Source of the DNA: Kryptolebias marmoratus
Lineage: Eukaryota > Chordata > Actinopteri > Cyprinodontiformes > Rivulidae
DNA: 64,000 nt
Direction of reading: 5' to 3'
Assembly (NCBI RefSeq): GCF_001649575.2
Contig: NC_051452.1
Location: 2,457,846-2,521,845, forward strand
The translations under genes were made by a program, and so were the position numbers. This document shows positions 23,256 to 36,356 of the stretch, in pieces (the first letter of the stretch is position 1; the number at the start of each line of letters is the position of its first letter). Below the pieces are notes generated by a model. The model was not told the origin of the DNA. It saw only the letters and a list, made by a program, of their open reading frames with translations, and made no database searches.

Positions 23256-23892
23256 TGAAATTGCTTGTTTTCATTAACAACTTGCAGGCCTACAGTTTAA
23301 AGGATGTTTTCTGATGGTATAAAGCCTAAAATGTTAAGAGCCTTTATTATAATCAATTATAATACATAATTTAGTTTTAAAAGGTCCATTACAATTGATA
23401 TTTATGCCTTAAGTTAAAAAAAGTTAATCTTTCATATTGTACATTTCTGAATTACTTTTGATCACTCAATTTAAAATTCTCTGTTTTAGCTTCTAATGCT
23501 GTGAGGCAGCCGTTTATTCTGTGAATAATGTGAATGTGAGCCAGCTGCTTATACTGTGGATAAAAGTCTGCTCTACAAACAAGATATTTCTGGTAGTTTA
23601 AGAGTAGCTTTTTCTGAAAGAGAGAAAATAACCCTTAGCTGTAATTTTTTTTGGCTTTGTAACTCTAAAGCACCCTTGGATGCACAACAAAGTTACATTA
23701 TGACTCATGCGAAGTAAGGGAAATCCCCCTATAAAGCACAATATGTGTCCTCTGTCACATACTCCAGAATGTTATAAAGGCCCACTCATAAACTGTGCCT
23801 CTCACAGTGATATTTCTGGCTCTTGGGGCTGTGGGGAGTCAAACGCTTCACCTGGAATCTTGCAACCAATAAAGTCTACACTCTAAAAAAGG

Positions 23893-23916
23893 CTTTATTT
23901 ATTTATTTATTTATTT
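23893..23916. repeat. (TTTA)n microsatellite
   Basis: Perfect tetranucleotide run of about six units. Confidence 0.9.
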
Positions 23917-24049
23917 GAAACCCAAGCTGATTCCCAATTGGCATGAAGTACAATAGTATGCAGTGTCACCATAGATTCTACCTGTCAAGAATGATTTTGG
24001 TTCATTTACCTAGCCTTTCGTAAATTGGATATGACACTTTAGATGAGTT

Positions 24050-24370
24050 TCCCAACTTAAGATTCCAAACCAAATATCAGCTCCTCGTCTCGCTGTCTAA
24101 TTTAAACAGCCTGAAATCAATTTACAGCACACTGTTGATGGCTTTGGATGGTCCCAGTATCTCTCCCCACTCATTCAGTTGGGACCTATGTGAGGAGAAA
24201 GCCTAATTCAACTACCACTCTATAAATTCTATTACATGGTGCTGGGTATGGCTTCGAAGGGGCTGTGCCTAATGAAGAGTTTGTAATACCTGACAGCCTG
24301 CTTTGAGTTTCAGCTACAGCACACCAATCACGGCAGAAAGTGGTACTCTTGAGAAAAAGTGTTTGAGACA
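24050..24370. other. Candidate conserved non-coding block
   Basis: Mixed-complexity, repeat-free sequence with homeodomain-type AT cores (tctaattt, ctaattc) embedded in GC-richer text. Composition only. Confidence 0.22.
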
Positions 24371-27300
24371 TGTATAGACGAAGTACAGAGACAAAGTGAA
24401 AGTTTTTTTTGTTTTAATGACTTTTGTTTGGGTGTTCAAGTTTCAAAGGAGTTTCACTGCTGAGGCCAAATACAGCTTTTTCCACATTATTGAAATAAAA
24501 TTTTAATTGTCAATAATTTAATTAGCACTTTATCAGTTTTCATTTTTAATGACACATTGGTCCTAAAAGAGAAATTTGCACAATATAGTTGAATTTACAA
24601 CCGCACAGACTGTGTGCTTAAGTATTTTTTGTGAATGTACAGTAAGTCTTATGTTTTAAAAGATATATTTGCCATGCTGACTCTTTCTATTAAACTAGGG
24701 ACCAAGCTACAGGATGCCAACCTGCACGAAACACAATGAAAAACTAAATGCATCAATGTTAATCAGTACAAAGATATTAACAAATGTTGTACTGGGTCAG
24801 ATACTGACACCAAGTGAAAAATAAAGAACAATCAGTTTTTTTCCAATAAATTTGCTACAATTTCAATTCATTTGATTTGCCACTTACTGAAATCGATTAA
24901 TATTTCAGGAAAAAAGACATAATTGTCATTCTCTACATGGCACTAAAGTAGAATAAGGCTGTCAAAGTCAGTACACTAATTTGTATGGTATGAAAATCAA
25001 AAATGAATGTATTTGGAGTTAAATTTGATGTGATATTATTGAGATCATGAGTTGACTATTTTGTTCCTTGAGACAACAAGATAGCAAAGCAAAAATGGGA
25101 GGTTCTTGAGTTGATAGGTGGTGAGGGGTTGTGGGTGGTTTAGAGTATGTACAAAACATCTAGAGCAAAGTTGTGATGATTTATCATATTAAGGTTCTGG
25201 GTGGAACATAAAGGGAGTTTGGTGGCTGTGTGTGCACTTGGCTTGGCTTGAATGTCAAAAACTTGAAGCAGGACTGGCCGTGCTGGCCCCAATAACAGGC
25301 TGTGACCATGATCCTTGAGACAACCTGGGACAGATGTAATACTCATGGTGGTAGCATCAATGGGCATGGTGTCTTCTTGTCATAGCTCCATTCTGACACA
25401 GTCCAAGAAAGTTGTGCCAGGGTGTGGAGCCCAAGGAGATCGTGAATGTACGTGGTAGAATCGTTGTTGGAACGTGCTTCTGATGTACAAAATAAGGGCC
25501 CGTCTCTGTGCTGTGGAATATGGCAGCGAATAGCCCATTTGCTGATTTTTAAAAGCTTAGCAGTGTTATGTCTGCCTTCACACTGAAGGAGGTTTTACAA
25601 ATGCACAGCAATCCAGACATATTTTGAAAGATCGTGGAGAGTATAGTAGGGTCATCTAGTATGAAAGGAGCCTTAAAGAACATTCTTGGTTTTTCAGCCT
25701 CTTGTTGGCTGGAATCAAACAAAATGGAAATGTATTTATGTAAATAATCTTTGAGAAAAAGAAACCACTGTGTCATTGATTGACTAATGTACAATAGCTG
25801 TAAATATATGGCAGTGAATTATGAATCCTGTCATTGCTTTGCCTAAACCAAAATGTTTGCAGAGCTGCTAAACACAGCCACAGCAAATATAACTAGAGCC
25901 GTTTTACATTCAAAACAGCTTCTGTTTGCCTTCTTTAAAGAGTCAAAAACCAAAGAAAACACTAAAGATTATGTATAAATCATGAACATGGTATGAATAA
26001 GCCTGCCTGTTATCTACAGTACACATTCACAAGTGGTTATTATGAAGAATATATTGTGGTTTTAATGCTGTGTGGCAGCTTTTATCCTCTAAATCCTGTT
26101 TCATATCGTTGTTGAATTGTGGGTGTAGAACTACAACCTGTGGAGATAAGTAGATAAACACCAACTCTTTACACAGAAGATGTATAGAAAAGACAAAACG
26201 ATGCGACAGACATTGTGGGACAACAGAAATGTGAATGCATTACTCACAATGCAATTTTGTCCAAGATCATTTCTCTGCAGCTTTGAGTCCGTCTGATACG
26301 GTCATATTTAAATTTGCTTTTTAGATTTAACAGGAACTCTGAAACACGTTTGTTATAAATATGTATTCATACCTAGAAATACCAGCCGTACAAATTCAAG
26401 TAAAATATGTCTACTTTTGGATGATTGTTAAAATTTATTCTAAACTTAATGCACTGCTGGTTTTACTACTGTTGCTGTGGATTTTTGAGAAAAGGAGGGA
26501 TTAAAACATGTTCTCTTCTCTAAATTTGCAAAGATAACCTGCAGGGTACACTTAAAGTTGATAATTCATATTTAAGAACAAATATAGTACTTGATCTAGT
26601 CTACAAAATTTACAAAGCTAGACTATTTTACATAGTAAAGCTAATAATGTATGATCTCCTTTTCTACTCCAAAGATCCAAGTACCTGTACTTCTTGAGCA
26701 ACAAATGTAGATTAATAGAAATGTATTTTGTTCAAAAAAGTGCCTAGCTAAGCAATATTTTTTTTATTGCTTATGAAATTACATACATGCTGCTTTTATC
26801 AGTTTCAGTAAATTTTCACTTGTTGGGGATGTCGGCGAAAGTGAAGACCACCACCTTTCATCGACAACTCCAGCAGAGATGCCCTTAGGGAAAGTTCACA
26901 ATTCTCAATTACTTCACTGGACCTGTAGTACTAAACTGGAAAAGACTGCAGGTTTTTTATCAGATCACTTTCAGGAATATGTATAATAGAATCTGAAACA
27001 ATCTTTATGACCAACATGATCCATTCAACTATTTCCAAACCGCTGCCCTATTCAGCTTATATAGTTTTTACCCAAATCAATTTTGGCACATCGGCCCTAA
27101 AAATCAGTTTTCCATCCCTTGTAAATTTGGTGCCTTATAGGTATCTTTCTATACACTTTTTCTAGTAAATGAACTCCTGTTCAAATGTGGTGGTTTTAAG
27201 GAGTTACACTGACTCTAATACACCAAATATGTTCATGTTTTCCATTGTATTGGTTTCTAGAAGTTAAACGCTTAAAATCGCCTGTGTATTGAGATAACTT

Positions 27301-27854
27301 AAGTACCCCTGCTCTTTTGGAGATCAAGTCACAGTGCTCATTTAACCATCAAAATAACTGCAACACCCATTCTGAAGGACAACACCTCTACAGTTTGATT
27401 TTCCTGAGAAATGGGAGACTATACCCCTGCAAAACGAAAGTCTAACTAGTAGGGCCATTGAATGGGAATTAAAAACATCTAAAATGTCAATTGCAATTAT
27501 GTCTTATACTTTGTACTGACTTCATAGAGACTGCAAAAGAGACAAAAAGGAGAGCAGCAGTTTCCCTTCTAATGTTACTTAGTGCCAATTATCCTCTTGA
27601 CATCTACCTTTAACAGAAGTGCAATTGCTTGATGAGACGGCAAGTTAAAGTTTGTTCAAAGTGTCAGTGAAGTCCATAGTTCCAGGTCCAAAAGTGGGTG
27701 TACCGTATCACAAATTTAGGGTATTTTCATTACCCTTGTATGTACTTTAAATTACTTTCTGCGATGCTGCCCTCTCATTTATTTACATCCTATCAACTAA
27801 AGCTAAAGTGTAAAAAGTGTTGCATCAAAACATGAAGCACAAAGCATAAAAAGC

Positions 27855-28190
27855 AACTAAGGGGAAGGGGTGGTTTGCTGGAAATTATGAAAAGCGACAC
27901 TTGCTGAGAGTGCAAACAACAGCAAGACTTCAGAAAACCAGCGGGGTTTAATGTCTGGACATTTTTCCGTGACCACGGACTGCTGAAATGAAAATGGACA
28001 TTTCAATTCAGCTCGTAATGCTGGCGGCATGCGATGCTCAGTGTTTGAGCCTCTGGTGACTAAGAGTGCATGCAAATGTTATGCTCTACCCCATCCACAA
28101 GAAAGAGTGGGACTGAAGCATCGGGCCTTCTGCCAGAGCTCATAACGACAAGCAGACAGTTGCACATTATTATTGTAACTCACCAGTTGT
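27855..28190. other. Candidate conserved non-coding block with octamer motif
   Basis: GC- and CpG-richer than the flanks, repeat-free, and containing the POU-octamer ATGCAAAT at about 28071-28078. Composition and motif only. Confidence 0.27.
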
Positions 28191-28329
28191 GAAGAATCAG
28201 TCTTTTTGAAATCACTTTCCAATGTCTGTATTCATTAACAAAAGCTGCTGAGATGTTTGTATTTATTGTACACCAGCAAAGGAAAAGGGCAATAATGTTT
28301 TGCCCAAATCTGTGTACATATGTATTTTT

Positions 28330-28480
28330 TTGTTTTCCTGAGTTGGCAATACATCTGATGAACCACTGGATGGATTTTAATGAAACTAAACTCATGAATG
28401 ACTAACTCAGTCATTTTATCAGATATATATTCAAAGTCACAAGGGGTAGTGGGTGAACAACCCTTCAAGAAGCTGGGACA
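28330..28480 (+). repeat. Unnamed interspersed repeat R2, copy B
   Basis: Core tgatgaaccactggatgg followed by attttaatgaaact, matching copy E (61350-61380) directly and copies A, C and D in reverse. Boundaries are approximate. Confidence 0.55.
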
Positions 28481-29314
28481 ACATCAATTGTCATCAATTA
28501 GTCTTTAAAAATAGATTTATAATTATGCCAATAGGTTGTCTATGGACTAGATATCTACCTTGTATTAGATTTGGGCATATTTTTTTATGCTTGTTAAGAA
28601 AAATACAAACATAAGATGTCAGAACACAAAACTAAAAATACATTTGCAAGTTGTTGATTTTCAAGCAAATCTCATAGTCCTTCTTTTAAATTGTGCCCCT
28701 GATAAATGTCCAGTTGAAGGGCCATATAACCCTACATCATTTCCTTCCCCACATTACAAAAAGAACTATGATGACACTCCATCCTTCACAGGGAATCTAC
28801 AAAATGAAAACTGAGCATTTCTGGCTTTAGATCCCACTAAGTTGCTAGACCCTTCAAGTTTAAAGATACTGAAATTAGCTTCAATCGCTAAACAAGACTA
28901 ATTTAAAGATATATTACAACCATATAAAACTGCACTTCTACATTCTTCAGATAAATAGCTTAAAAGGATCATTTGATAAAAATAGCCAGAATTATTGCAG
29001 TAAAACCTGCAGTGGCCTGAATTTTAGCTCTCCTGAATTGAAATTGATTCAAATGGAAAAATCAATACCTTTCATCAGTTCCTCCCTGTCTGCACAAGTG
29101 TCCAGTTTGTACAAGTTTTTCTAGGCCACCTATTGTAGCATGATGAATAAACTTGTCATCAAATGCTGCTCCAGAATCAAAGCTGTTTAAGAGATGAATG
29201 TAAATCAAATGTCTGAGTCGAGGTGATTTCTCCAGTACAAACAGATGCAGTTACATATATTTTATTATTTGTGAATGCAGACATATAAAACTTGGATACA
29301 CACAGACGGATGCA
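28481..29314. other. Unique non-coding DNA
   Basis: Nothing recognised. Confidence 0.5.
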
Positions 29315-29640
29315 TGGTGAATTGTAGGCCTAGCATTCCCAAAACGAATGCATATTGCCCGCCGCCCTTCATGAGAGTTTTAAAGATCATTTGTTGAGGA
29401 ATAAGTGTTTTAGTCAAAAGTTGAAAATATAATATATATATCTATCACATCAAGGCATAGCTCAGTGTCTTTAAAATGAAGAGTTGTAGCCATTTTTGTG
29501 TTGACTCCAAAGTGAACCAGTTGTAGATTTATATCCAGTGATTACCTTTTAAGTTTTAATAAAATCCAAGCAGTGGTTCATGATATATTATACAAAAATA
29601 ATGACAAAAGTAATGACAAACTTTTAAGCAAATATTGCAC
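29315..29640 (-). repeat. Unnamed interspersed repeat R2, copy C
   Basis: Begins with gaatgcatattgcccgcc, the complement of the block at about 61878-61894 in copy E. Continues through atgagagtttt to gttgactcc, ccagttgtagattta, tccagtgattacc and ggttcatgatatatt. This links the ggcgggcaatatgcattc end to the core, so both belong to one family. Confidence 0.65.
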
Positions 29641-31006
29641 GCAACAATTAGTGTTTAAATTGCGTTGAAGATGACTTGGCAACTAGCACACCGACTTTTA
29701 GTTCAATATTTGTAAAAAAAAATAATGGAATTAAAACATTTGTTTGCTTTAAAGTAGAAGAGCTGTAATACATAGTTTTTCTGTGTGATTTGGATAATTT
29801 ACATTCCTTCACTATAGCTCTGACTAAAACTAAAAGGAAAACAGCAAATCAGAATGTGATTAGTCAACTAAAATGCAGCTTTGAAGGGAAGAACTGCTCC
29901 GTAATTCTGTGTAAAACTAAGAATGTTAGAAGTGTTAAGTCCATTGAATATGTTTTATCATCACCACATCCTGTGGCAACTCTAGTATATCCCACCAGGC
30001 TGGAACTTATGGCAACTAATTAATGAACAGAGTTCACAAGATTGTAATATTGTCTTGGAAAAAAATGGAGGTTTCTCAATTTTACATTGAGTTGAAGGGG
30101 TTTATAGTTTTGTCACCAAGGCTATGCTACCTTATTTTAACCAGCAACACTAAGAAAGTTAAAAGCTTGATCCATAACATAAAGAAAAGCATACTTTTGC
30201 TGTAGTTTTCCACATGTTTTGAAAAGAGTGACAATCAAACTTATTCTGTTGCTCCTAAATGGCACCACACCCGGGATTTAGTGCTGTCACTCCACTGTAG
30301 TGTGCTTCACATTGATTTTGACACAGATGATGTCACGACATGCTGTGAAGATTCCAGGAAAAGTGGAAAGAAAACCACTTTTGTGCAAAGAAATTGGCAT
30401 TTTACCAGCATGAGGTCACTGCATAAAAATAAAGCTTTGAGTTTTTACATGGTAATGAGTGTGTTCGTCAACATGCGGTTGTATGCACCGGTGCCAATTA
30501 TGGGAAGTTGTGATTATGGAAGAAGTAATTTATTTGAAAGACAATTAATATTTTCCTAATAGAAAGTGCATGAAAATGTATGATCTCAAAAGTATGTTCA
30601 ACTTTAAATGTCGATCTCTAAATCAAACTGGGCGACAAAACATTAACATTTATTAATAAAATTTATAATCTGTTACAATTACCAACTTGTCAGTGATTGT
30701 GCTCAAAAGTGCGAGGACGTTGAATGTCTAACTTTAAATTTTAAAACCATTTTTTATTCCTCTCCAGCTATTAAATCAAAACAATATTGTTTTTGGAAAA
30801 AAAGAGAAACAAATATATTTTTCCTCTCATCAAAATTTGAACATTGGTAAATAGAAACTGTGTACCTCTGCTGTCCACAGTGGTTTCGCTTGACAAAAAC
30901 GAATGTGTTTGCCGATTCCCCCTGGCGTTGGAGTTCAATACTTTGTCTTGAAGATGGATGAAGCTTTTACAATTGTCAAACGTCCTCAGGCATGCTGGAT
31001 GGGCTT

Positions 31007-31037
<31 letters not shown>

Positions 31038-34000
31038 TATATCCCTGATGAAATTAACAAGTTAGTAATGCATCAGCATACTTGCAGAGATCTGGCTGTT
31101 GCTGAATTACCTGAAGTCTTCAGAGAAGAAATTTGCACAGAAAAACTTGTTTCTGATGCTTGATCACATCTGTGCTGTGCTGCAAAATGTCTTCTTCAGT
31201 CTCTGGGTAATTTCACTGAGGTCAAACTATTAAAATAAGAATACAAAAAACTCATAAAAACTTAGCTAAAGCAAGTAGAGTAAAATATTCCAAGGGCGAT
31301 TAATCTTGTATATTTCATTTAAAAATAAACACATTTCTTTTCCACGTAGATACCTAGTATCAGCACATAGAGGACATTATCAAGATTAACGACTTGTTCA
31401 TATTGTCGCTTTTGGACAGAAGCCTTGTATATCCAAAAATGCTATGTTTATAAAATATAAAATCACAGCCAGACAAGGTGACCAAAAACATGACAATTAT
31501 GAAAAGTGGTGATTAACATTAAAAACTTTTGCCCAATTTTGGCCATGACTAGTGATTTTCCTTAAAGATGTCCCAAATACTGGAAAAAAAGGATTATCTG
31601 AACCATTAAATGTGAGTAGCATGAATACTTTAATCTCTGCATGTTTTCTAGCATTAATGTTAATTACTTTTCAGCAGCCAGGCTTTTCTAGCCTTGACTG
31701 TGATTTCCATGGCTTCCCTCTGTACCAGCCTGTAGCTCGACTAAAACAATATCCGAGTGAAGAAAATCAGCAAGGCTGACACTAAAACAGAAAAGCTGAG
31801 AAGGAAAATAGGGGATTTTATTCAAACTGGGTGGACTCTTGTGTTCATTCTTCCTTTTAAAGAGTTTAAAATCTATTTCGGTGGAATGCTTTACATTCCA
31901 GATTTTAATAAAAACAAATTATCTAAGCAATCGTGCCCACTAAAATCTGAACTGAAAGTGTGGATATGTAATTTTATAATTAAAGGATTTAAAGATGGAC
32001 AGCTTGGAGATTTATCTGTGCAACCATGTGTTACATGGTTCAGTCTTGCAACCTAGTTCTCTCAAAGAGTAATAATCTTTATATTTCCTAGTTATCTCCG
32101 AGGCAGTAATTGGACACAGTTAACACAACATTGCACATAAACACTAACTTCGCATGAGAGCACGTTTTCAATATTCTGGTAGACATTCTGACTCTGAATA
32201 GGTTTTTCTGGGGCGCTGTGGCTTTGACTAACCAAAACATGGAGAATCATGATATTTCAGTTTAGCTTGCAATTTTCTGCCTGAAAAGCACAGAAAATAA
32301 AAGCTCCAAGGACCCAGTGGGACAGATCCATTCCCTGACTGTCCAACAACACACCTGGATAACCTGAACAGAGTTTAGTTTAACTCCTTTAGTTGTTACA
32401 CATTAAAAATATTAAACAACCACAGGAGTGTTAAAGAATCTATGACTTCAGAGGCTTTATATTTATTGCTTTTTTGCTTATAAAATACAGGAGGGGGGAA
32501 AAAAAAAGTAAACACTTTCTGGTTTTTGCAGCTAGCCAGGCATGGAAAATAGTGGCAATAATGACACCAATATTGTGGTTTCCAGTGCATGCTCAAAACG
32601 CAAATGGCACTGATTTCCCCGAACCTCCATTCGACATGTACACATGGGTACACAAAAAGTAAACTTTTGAAAAAAAGGGTGAATGACGGACTCAAATGCA
32701 GCAGGAAAAAAAAGTTTTTTTGGTAAATTACACTCTCAAATGAGGTGTTAAACTAAGAACAAATTTTAATAGGGAGAAGCTGCTGACTCAAAATAATTGG
32801 GAAGGACAGGAGTGTAAATAACACACCCAGTACTGCAACTTAAAAAGTTTAGTTTTTTGACATTTTCCGTTGGTGTTTGAGTGTTACTCTGCTTTTAATG
32901 CTTTTAGATTTTTCTAACTACTCTAATAATCAATTTTTTTTTTTTTTAATGTTTTGGCATGCAAATGTTTCCAGGTTTGCTGATTAAATATAACTCTTTT
33001 TGACGACAAAATAGTCTTGGTCTAATCATGAAATCTCGTTCCTGTTCGGTTAATAGAAAAACGTTTGCAGTGCCTGTCTCTAAAATGAAATGCTTCTATA
33101 AAACCTTTGCAAAAACACAAAAAGCTTACTGTGAATCATTTATAATAGTGTTCTCTTGTAAAAGGACTAGATTTGAGAAACAAAAGAAAAAATTTGGAAT
33201 AATTCTTTTATTCTTCATACAGATAAATATCCAAGAATCCAAATATGTTTCTACTTCTGCCTTTTTTAGTTTTAGTCACCCCGTCTCAGAATATAGGGCT
33301 ATTTTTGTACAAAAACTATTGGCATTGATCTACGTGGTAGATAAAATCAGATTGATTAAAACCTAATCATTAAATTCTCAAATTGATCCATGGACAGTCA
33401 AGACTAATTTGACCTTTTCACGAGTAAAACACTGTCCACTTAAGCCTTTTGTTGTGCAGACCTCACAGGCGAGTGGCAGACATGTAACTGTATGTCACGG
33501 TGACATTAATAGACACTGTGAACGGTTAATCCATTCATTTGCTGAGTCTGATTCATTCGATTGTGTTCTTCTATTTGTTTTATGAGTCGGCACCAAAGGT
33601 GACAGAAGGTGGTGGGAAAGATAATGCTGCAATCATTTACCAATCCTCCTGGTGCACCTTGGTGTTAGTGCAGAGCCTAATTTCTATTGCCCTTTTGAGG
33701 CCATTAGAGCTGCTAAACCAGCAGCATAATTAACTTCATATAGTAAGCTTCTGGGAATGGGAAGTCGCAGATAGCAACCATGGATGTAGGAATGGTGACG
33801 ACTGTTGTGGTGTTGGGTGGCTGTTTGAGATTGTGTATCCGGCTCACAAGATGGAACGTCTGTCAACTCCAATTGAACCAGGCCCTTGAAACGGATTGTG
33901 GCTTTGTATCATTGTTGTTCTGCAGAGAGTATTAATTACATTTTTGTGATGTTGGACTATTTTTTTATTTTATCGCTTTTAAATAATAAAGTTAGTTAGG

Positions 34001-34169
34001 TATTTGAACACAGTAATCCTAGGCTTGAATGTCATATTATTTTGGAATTTTATGATTGATTTTTAATCTTTTTTTTTTTCCCAGGGAGTAATGATTGTGC
34101 AATACATAACTTAAGTGTTTATCTTTTGTTTGTTTTAAACAATAATTGGATGCACAAGGTTACATTTAT
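29641..34169. other. Unique AT-rich non-coding DNA
   Basis: No gene or transposon recognised. One candidate conserved block at 33530-33890 is listed separately. Plus-strand frames at 30281-30559, 31757-32056 and 33028-33366 have no recognisable domain and are treated as chance. Confidence 0.55.
33530..33890. other. Candidate conserved non-coding block
   Basis: Repeat-free, mixed-complexity sequence including ccattagagctgctaaacc and gcataattaactt, which resemble homeodomain-type enhancer text. Frames exist on both strands without a domain. Composition and motif only. Confidence 0.3.
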
Positions 34170-35700
34170 TGGGAATTTTTTCTAATTCACACAAAGAAAT
34201 TATACATACATGTTTAAACATAGATAAACCTATACCCTTGAATCTTTAATATGGATGAGATCAGGGCTTTGGGTGGTCCAGTCCAGAAGCTTCATGTTAA
34301 CCTTCTTTATCCACTCAGAAACTATTTCTGTTGTGTTTTCAATTGTCAGGTTAGAAACATCATCCGTGTCAATTGTCTAGCTGTTTATTAGAGGTGAAGT
34401 TGAAGAGATTGGAGGTAGCCCTTTATTATTCCATTCACTTTGTGCAATACACCTACAGCATGACATTTCCACCACCATGCTTGACAGTTGGTACAGCGTT
34501 TGAAAACTTTGCCCCGAGTCCTTCAAACATACCTCCTTATCGTTGTGGGAAAATAGTTCAAATTTTGTCTTTTTTTAACCATAAAACATTTCTACAGAAG
34601 ACATTTAGATTGAATGGGACGTTGTTGGAGTAGCGGCTTCTTTCTTGGTCAGCACCTTAAAAGTCCATGGTAATATAAGATTATTTTCATGACTGACAGT
34701 AGTGCTGGGCGATATGGAAAAAATCCTACATCACGATATGGATAATTTTATATCATGATAACTATATATATCACGATATACCCCAATTACTTACATTGTC
34801 AGTTATTCTCTGAAAAATATGAAAAAATAATCTAATTTCTTACCTTTTTCAAGCTTTATTTCTAAGTGATATTTAACTGAACTTTCACAGATGAGATCTG
34901 CTGCATTTTAGTGCAGCAATATAGATGTACCTGTTAGACGTAACAGTATCAAATGACAACAGACTCCATTATCTTCGGCCGGCTATAGTTTCACTTTTCA
35001 CAACTTTCCCGGCTCTTTTACAACTTGTTTGTTTGCACTTTTTAGATNTGCGTCTCCATCTTTCAGCACTTATGGTGAAAACACGGCGCCGCACAGAAAG
35101 CCGCTGCCGTAAAGCATGTCGCAAACCCACATGTAAAGCAGCGTCATGTCGCAAAACGGAGGTTCTTCGCAAAATAGTTATTTTTTCTTCTTATATAAAC
35201 TGAATGTATGTAAAGTGACAACATTAATACATTCGTCGTAGCCTACGTTATGAAACATTTACATGAATCATTGATACAATTATGATAGAAATGACAGAAA
35301 CTATAGAGACTATAGAAGAAAATATATCACGATAGACACTTTTCTATCGTCCCCACGATATGTATCGTTATATCGCCCAGCACTAGCTGACAGTGACACT
35401 GGTGTTCCAACAGCTCCTAACTTAAGGTAGGCTTCAACCTTGGTGGATCCTGGGTTGCTCCTGATCTTGGAATCTGAAGATTAGATATGGCTTCCAAAGA
35501 CTTTCCTGACTTGTGTACATCTAGATTTATCTCTTAGATTTTCATTAAGTCCCTTGGACTTTGCCATTGCTCTGAGTATTGGTCAGTCCAAAAAGTGCTG
35601 TCAAACAAGCGTCTTTATGCAGGCAAATCAAAACTACCAGCTACTTTATAGCCCTTGACCTTGTCTAAAACCTTCAGCACCATTAATTACACATTTTAGG
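34170..35700 (-). mobile_element. Tc1-like DNA transposon, broken, interrupted by a hAT element
   Basis: Read on the minus strand the element encodes Tc1-family transposase debris. A start codon at 35567 opens MAKSKGLNENLRDK, the usual N-terminal word ahead of the helix-turn-helix. Further on comes PTVKHGGGNVML, the typical stretch after the second catalytic Asp, at about 34455-34500. The frame is broken by stops and frameshifts and by the 686-bp hAT element at 34700-35385. Outer ends and TA duplication were not resolved, so the limits are approximate. Two inactivating layers make it dead. Confidence 0.75.
34700..35385 (+). mobile_element. Non-autonomous hAT element, short sibling (inside Tc1)
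   Basis: Terminal inverted repeats tagtgctgggcgata and tatcgcccagcacta match the hAT 5' rule (YARNG). The flanks actgacag and gctgacag agree at 7 of 8 positions. It is collinear with the element at 45841-46768 but lacks about 230 bp of the centre, which is where the BED-finger remnant lies in the longer sibling, and a further 12 bp or so nearby. A single N at 35048 sits at the deletion point. Confidence 0.85.
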
Positions 35701-36310
35701 TGAATGTAGATATTCACCAGATGTTGATTATAACAGGAACACACAAAAAGCATAATATTGAGTCTCAGAAGATGGCGTGTTATAGATTTTAGTTGGCTAT
35801 TTGTAGAAAGTTTCCTATAGTCTTTATTGAGATGCACATGAAAAGCAGCTTGCAATCCTCAAACTAAAGTTTTGCTTTAAATAATAAAATCTGTCGCAAA
35901 CGTAAAATCACCAAAGTGCTTTAAAGTGCTTAAAAATTAAAATATCAGTTCTGTTGGAAAAAGGTTAAAGATGAATTTGTATAAAATCCCAGGCATTCTT
36001 TTTTTTTATTTGAGTGAGTGTGGGAGTGTTGAATGAAAAACTGTGCAAGGTTGGAGGAACATGAGCATTAGAACATGAGGTGATAAAATAGAGTTAGAGC
36101 TGCAACTACAAAACCCCAGAAAATACACCTCAGCTGTTTATTTAAAAGAAAAAAGATGTTTAACATTTTTAAGAAGCAGGAAATTCATTTTTATTTTTGA
36201 TTTAATTTTTTTTTTCATACATTAGATACAATATCCTATTAATAGGGAGTTTGGACATTACATTTTGGACAGCTGTCAGCTATAATAATTCGCTATCAAA
36301 TCTGCTGCAT

Positions 36311-36356
36311 CCCCCCCCCCCCCCCCCNNNNNNNNNCCCCCCCCCCCCCCCCCCCC
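36311..36356. repeat. Poly-C tract with 9-N gap
   Basis: Seventeen C, then nine N (36328-36336), then twenty C. The opposite strand is a long G run. The gap is probably an assembly or sequencing failure in the homopolymer, so its true length is unknown. Confidence 0.95.

Larger units (their letters stand above)
23256..28329. other. Unique AT-rich non-coding DNA
   Basis: No transposon or gene recognised. A TTTA microsatellite lies at 23893-23916, and two compositionally distinct blocks (24050-24370 and 27855-28190) are listed separately. Short minus-strand frames such as 25140-25367 and 25549-25794 have no recognised domain. Confidence 0.55.

Noticed and set aside
30903..31163. 86-codon plus-strand frame
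   Set aside because: No domain recognised; phenylalanine run derives from a T-rich tract; no supporting context.
34373..34633. 86-codon plus-strand frame
   Set aside because: Antisense to Tc1 transposase debris.
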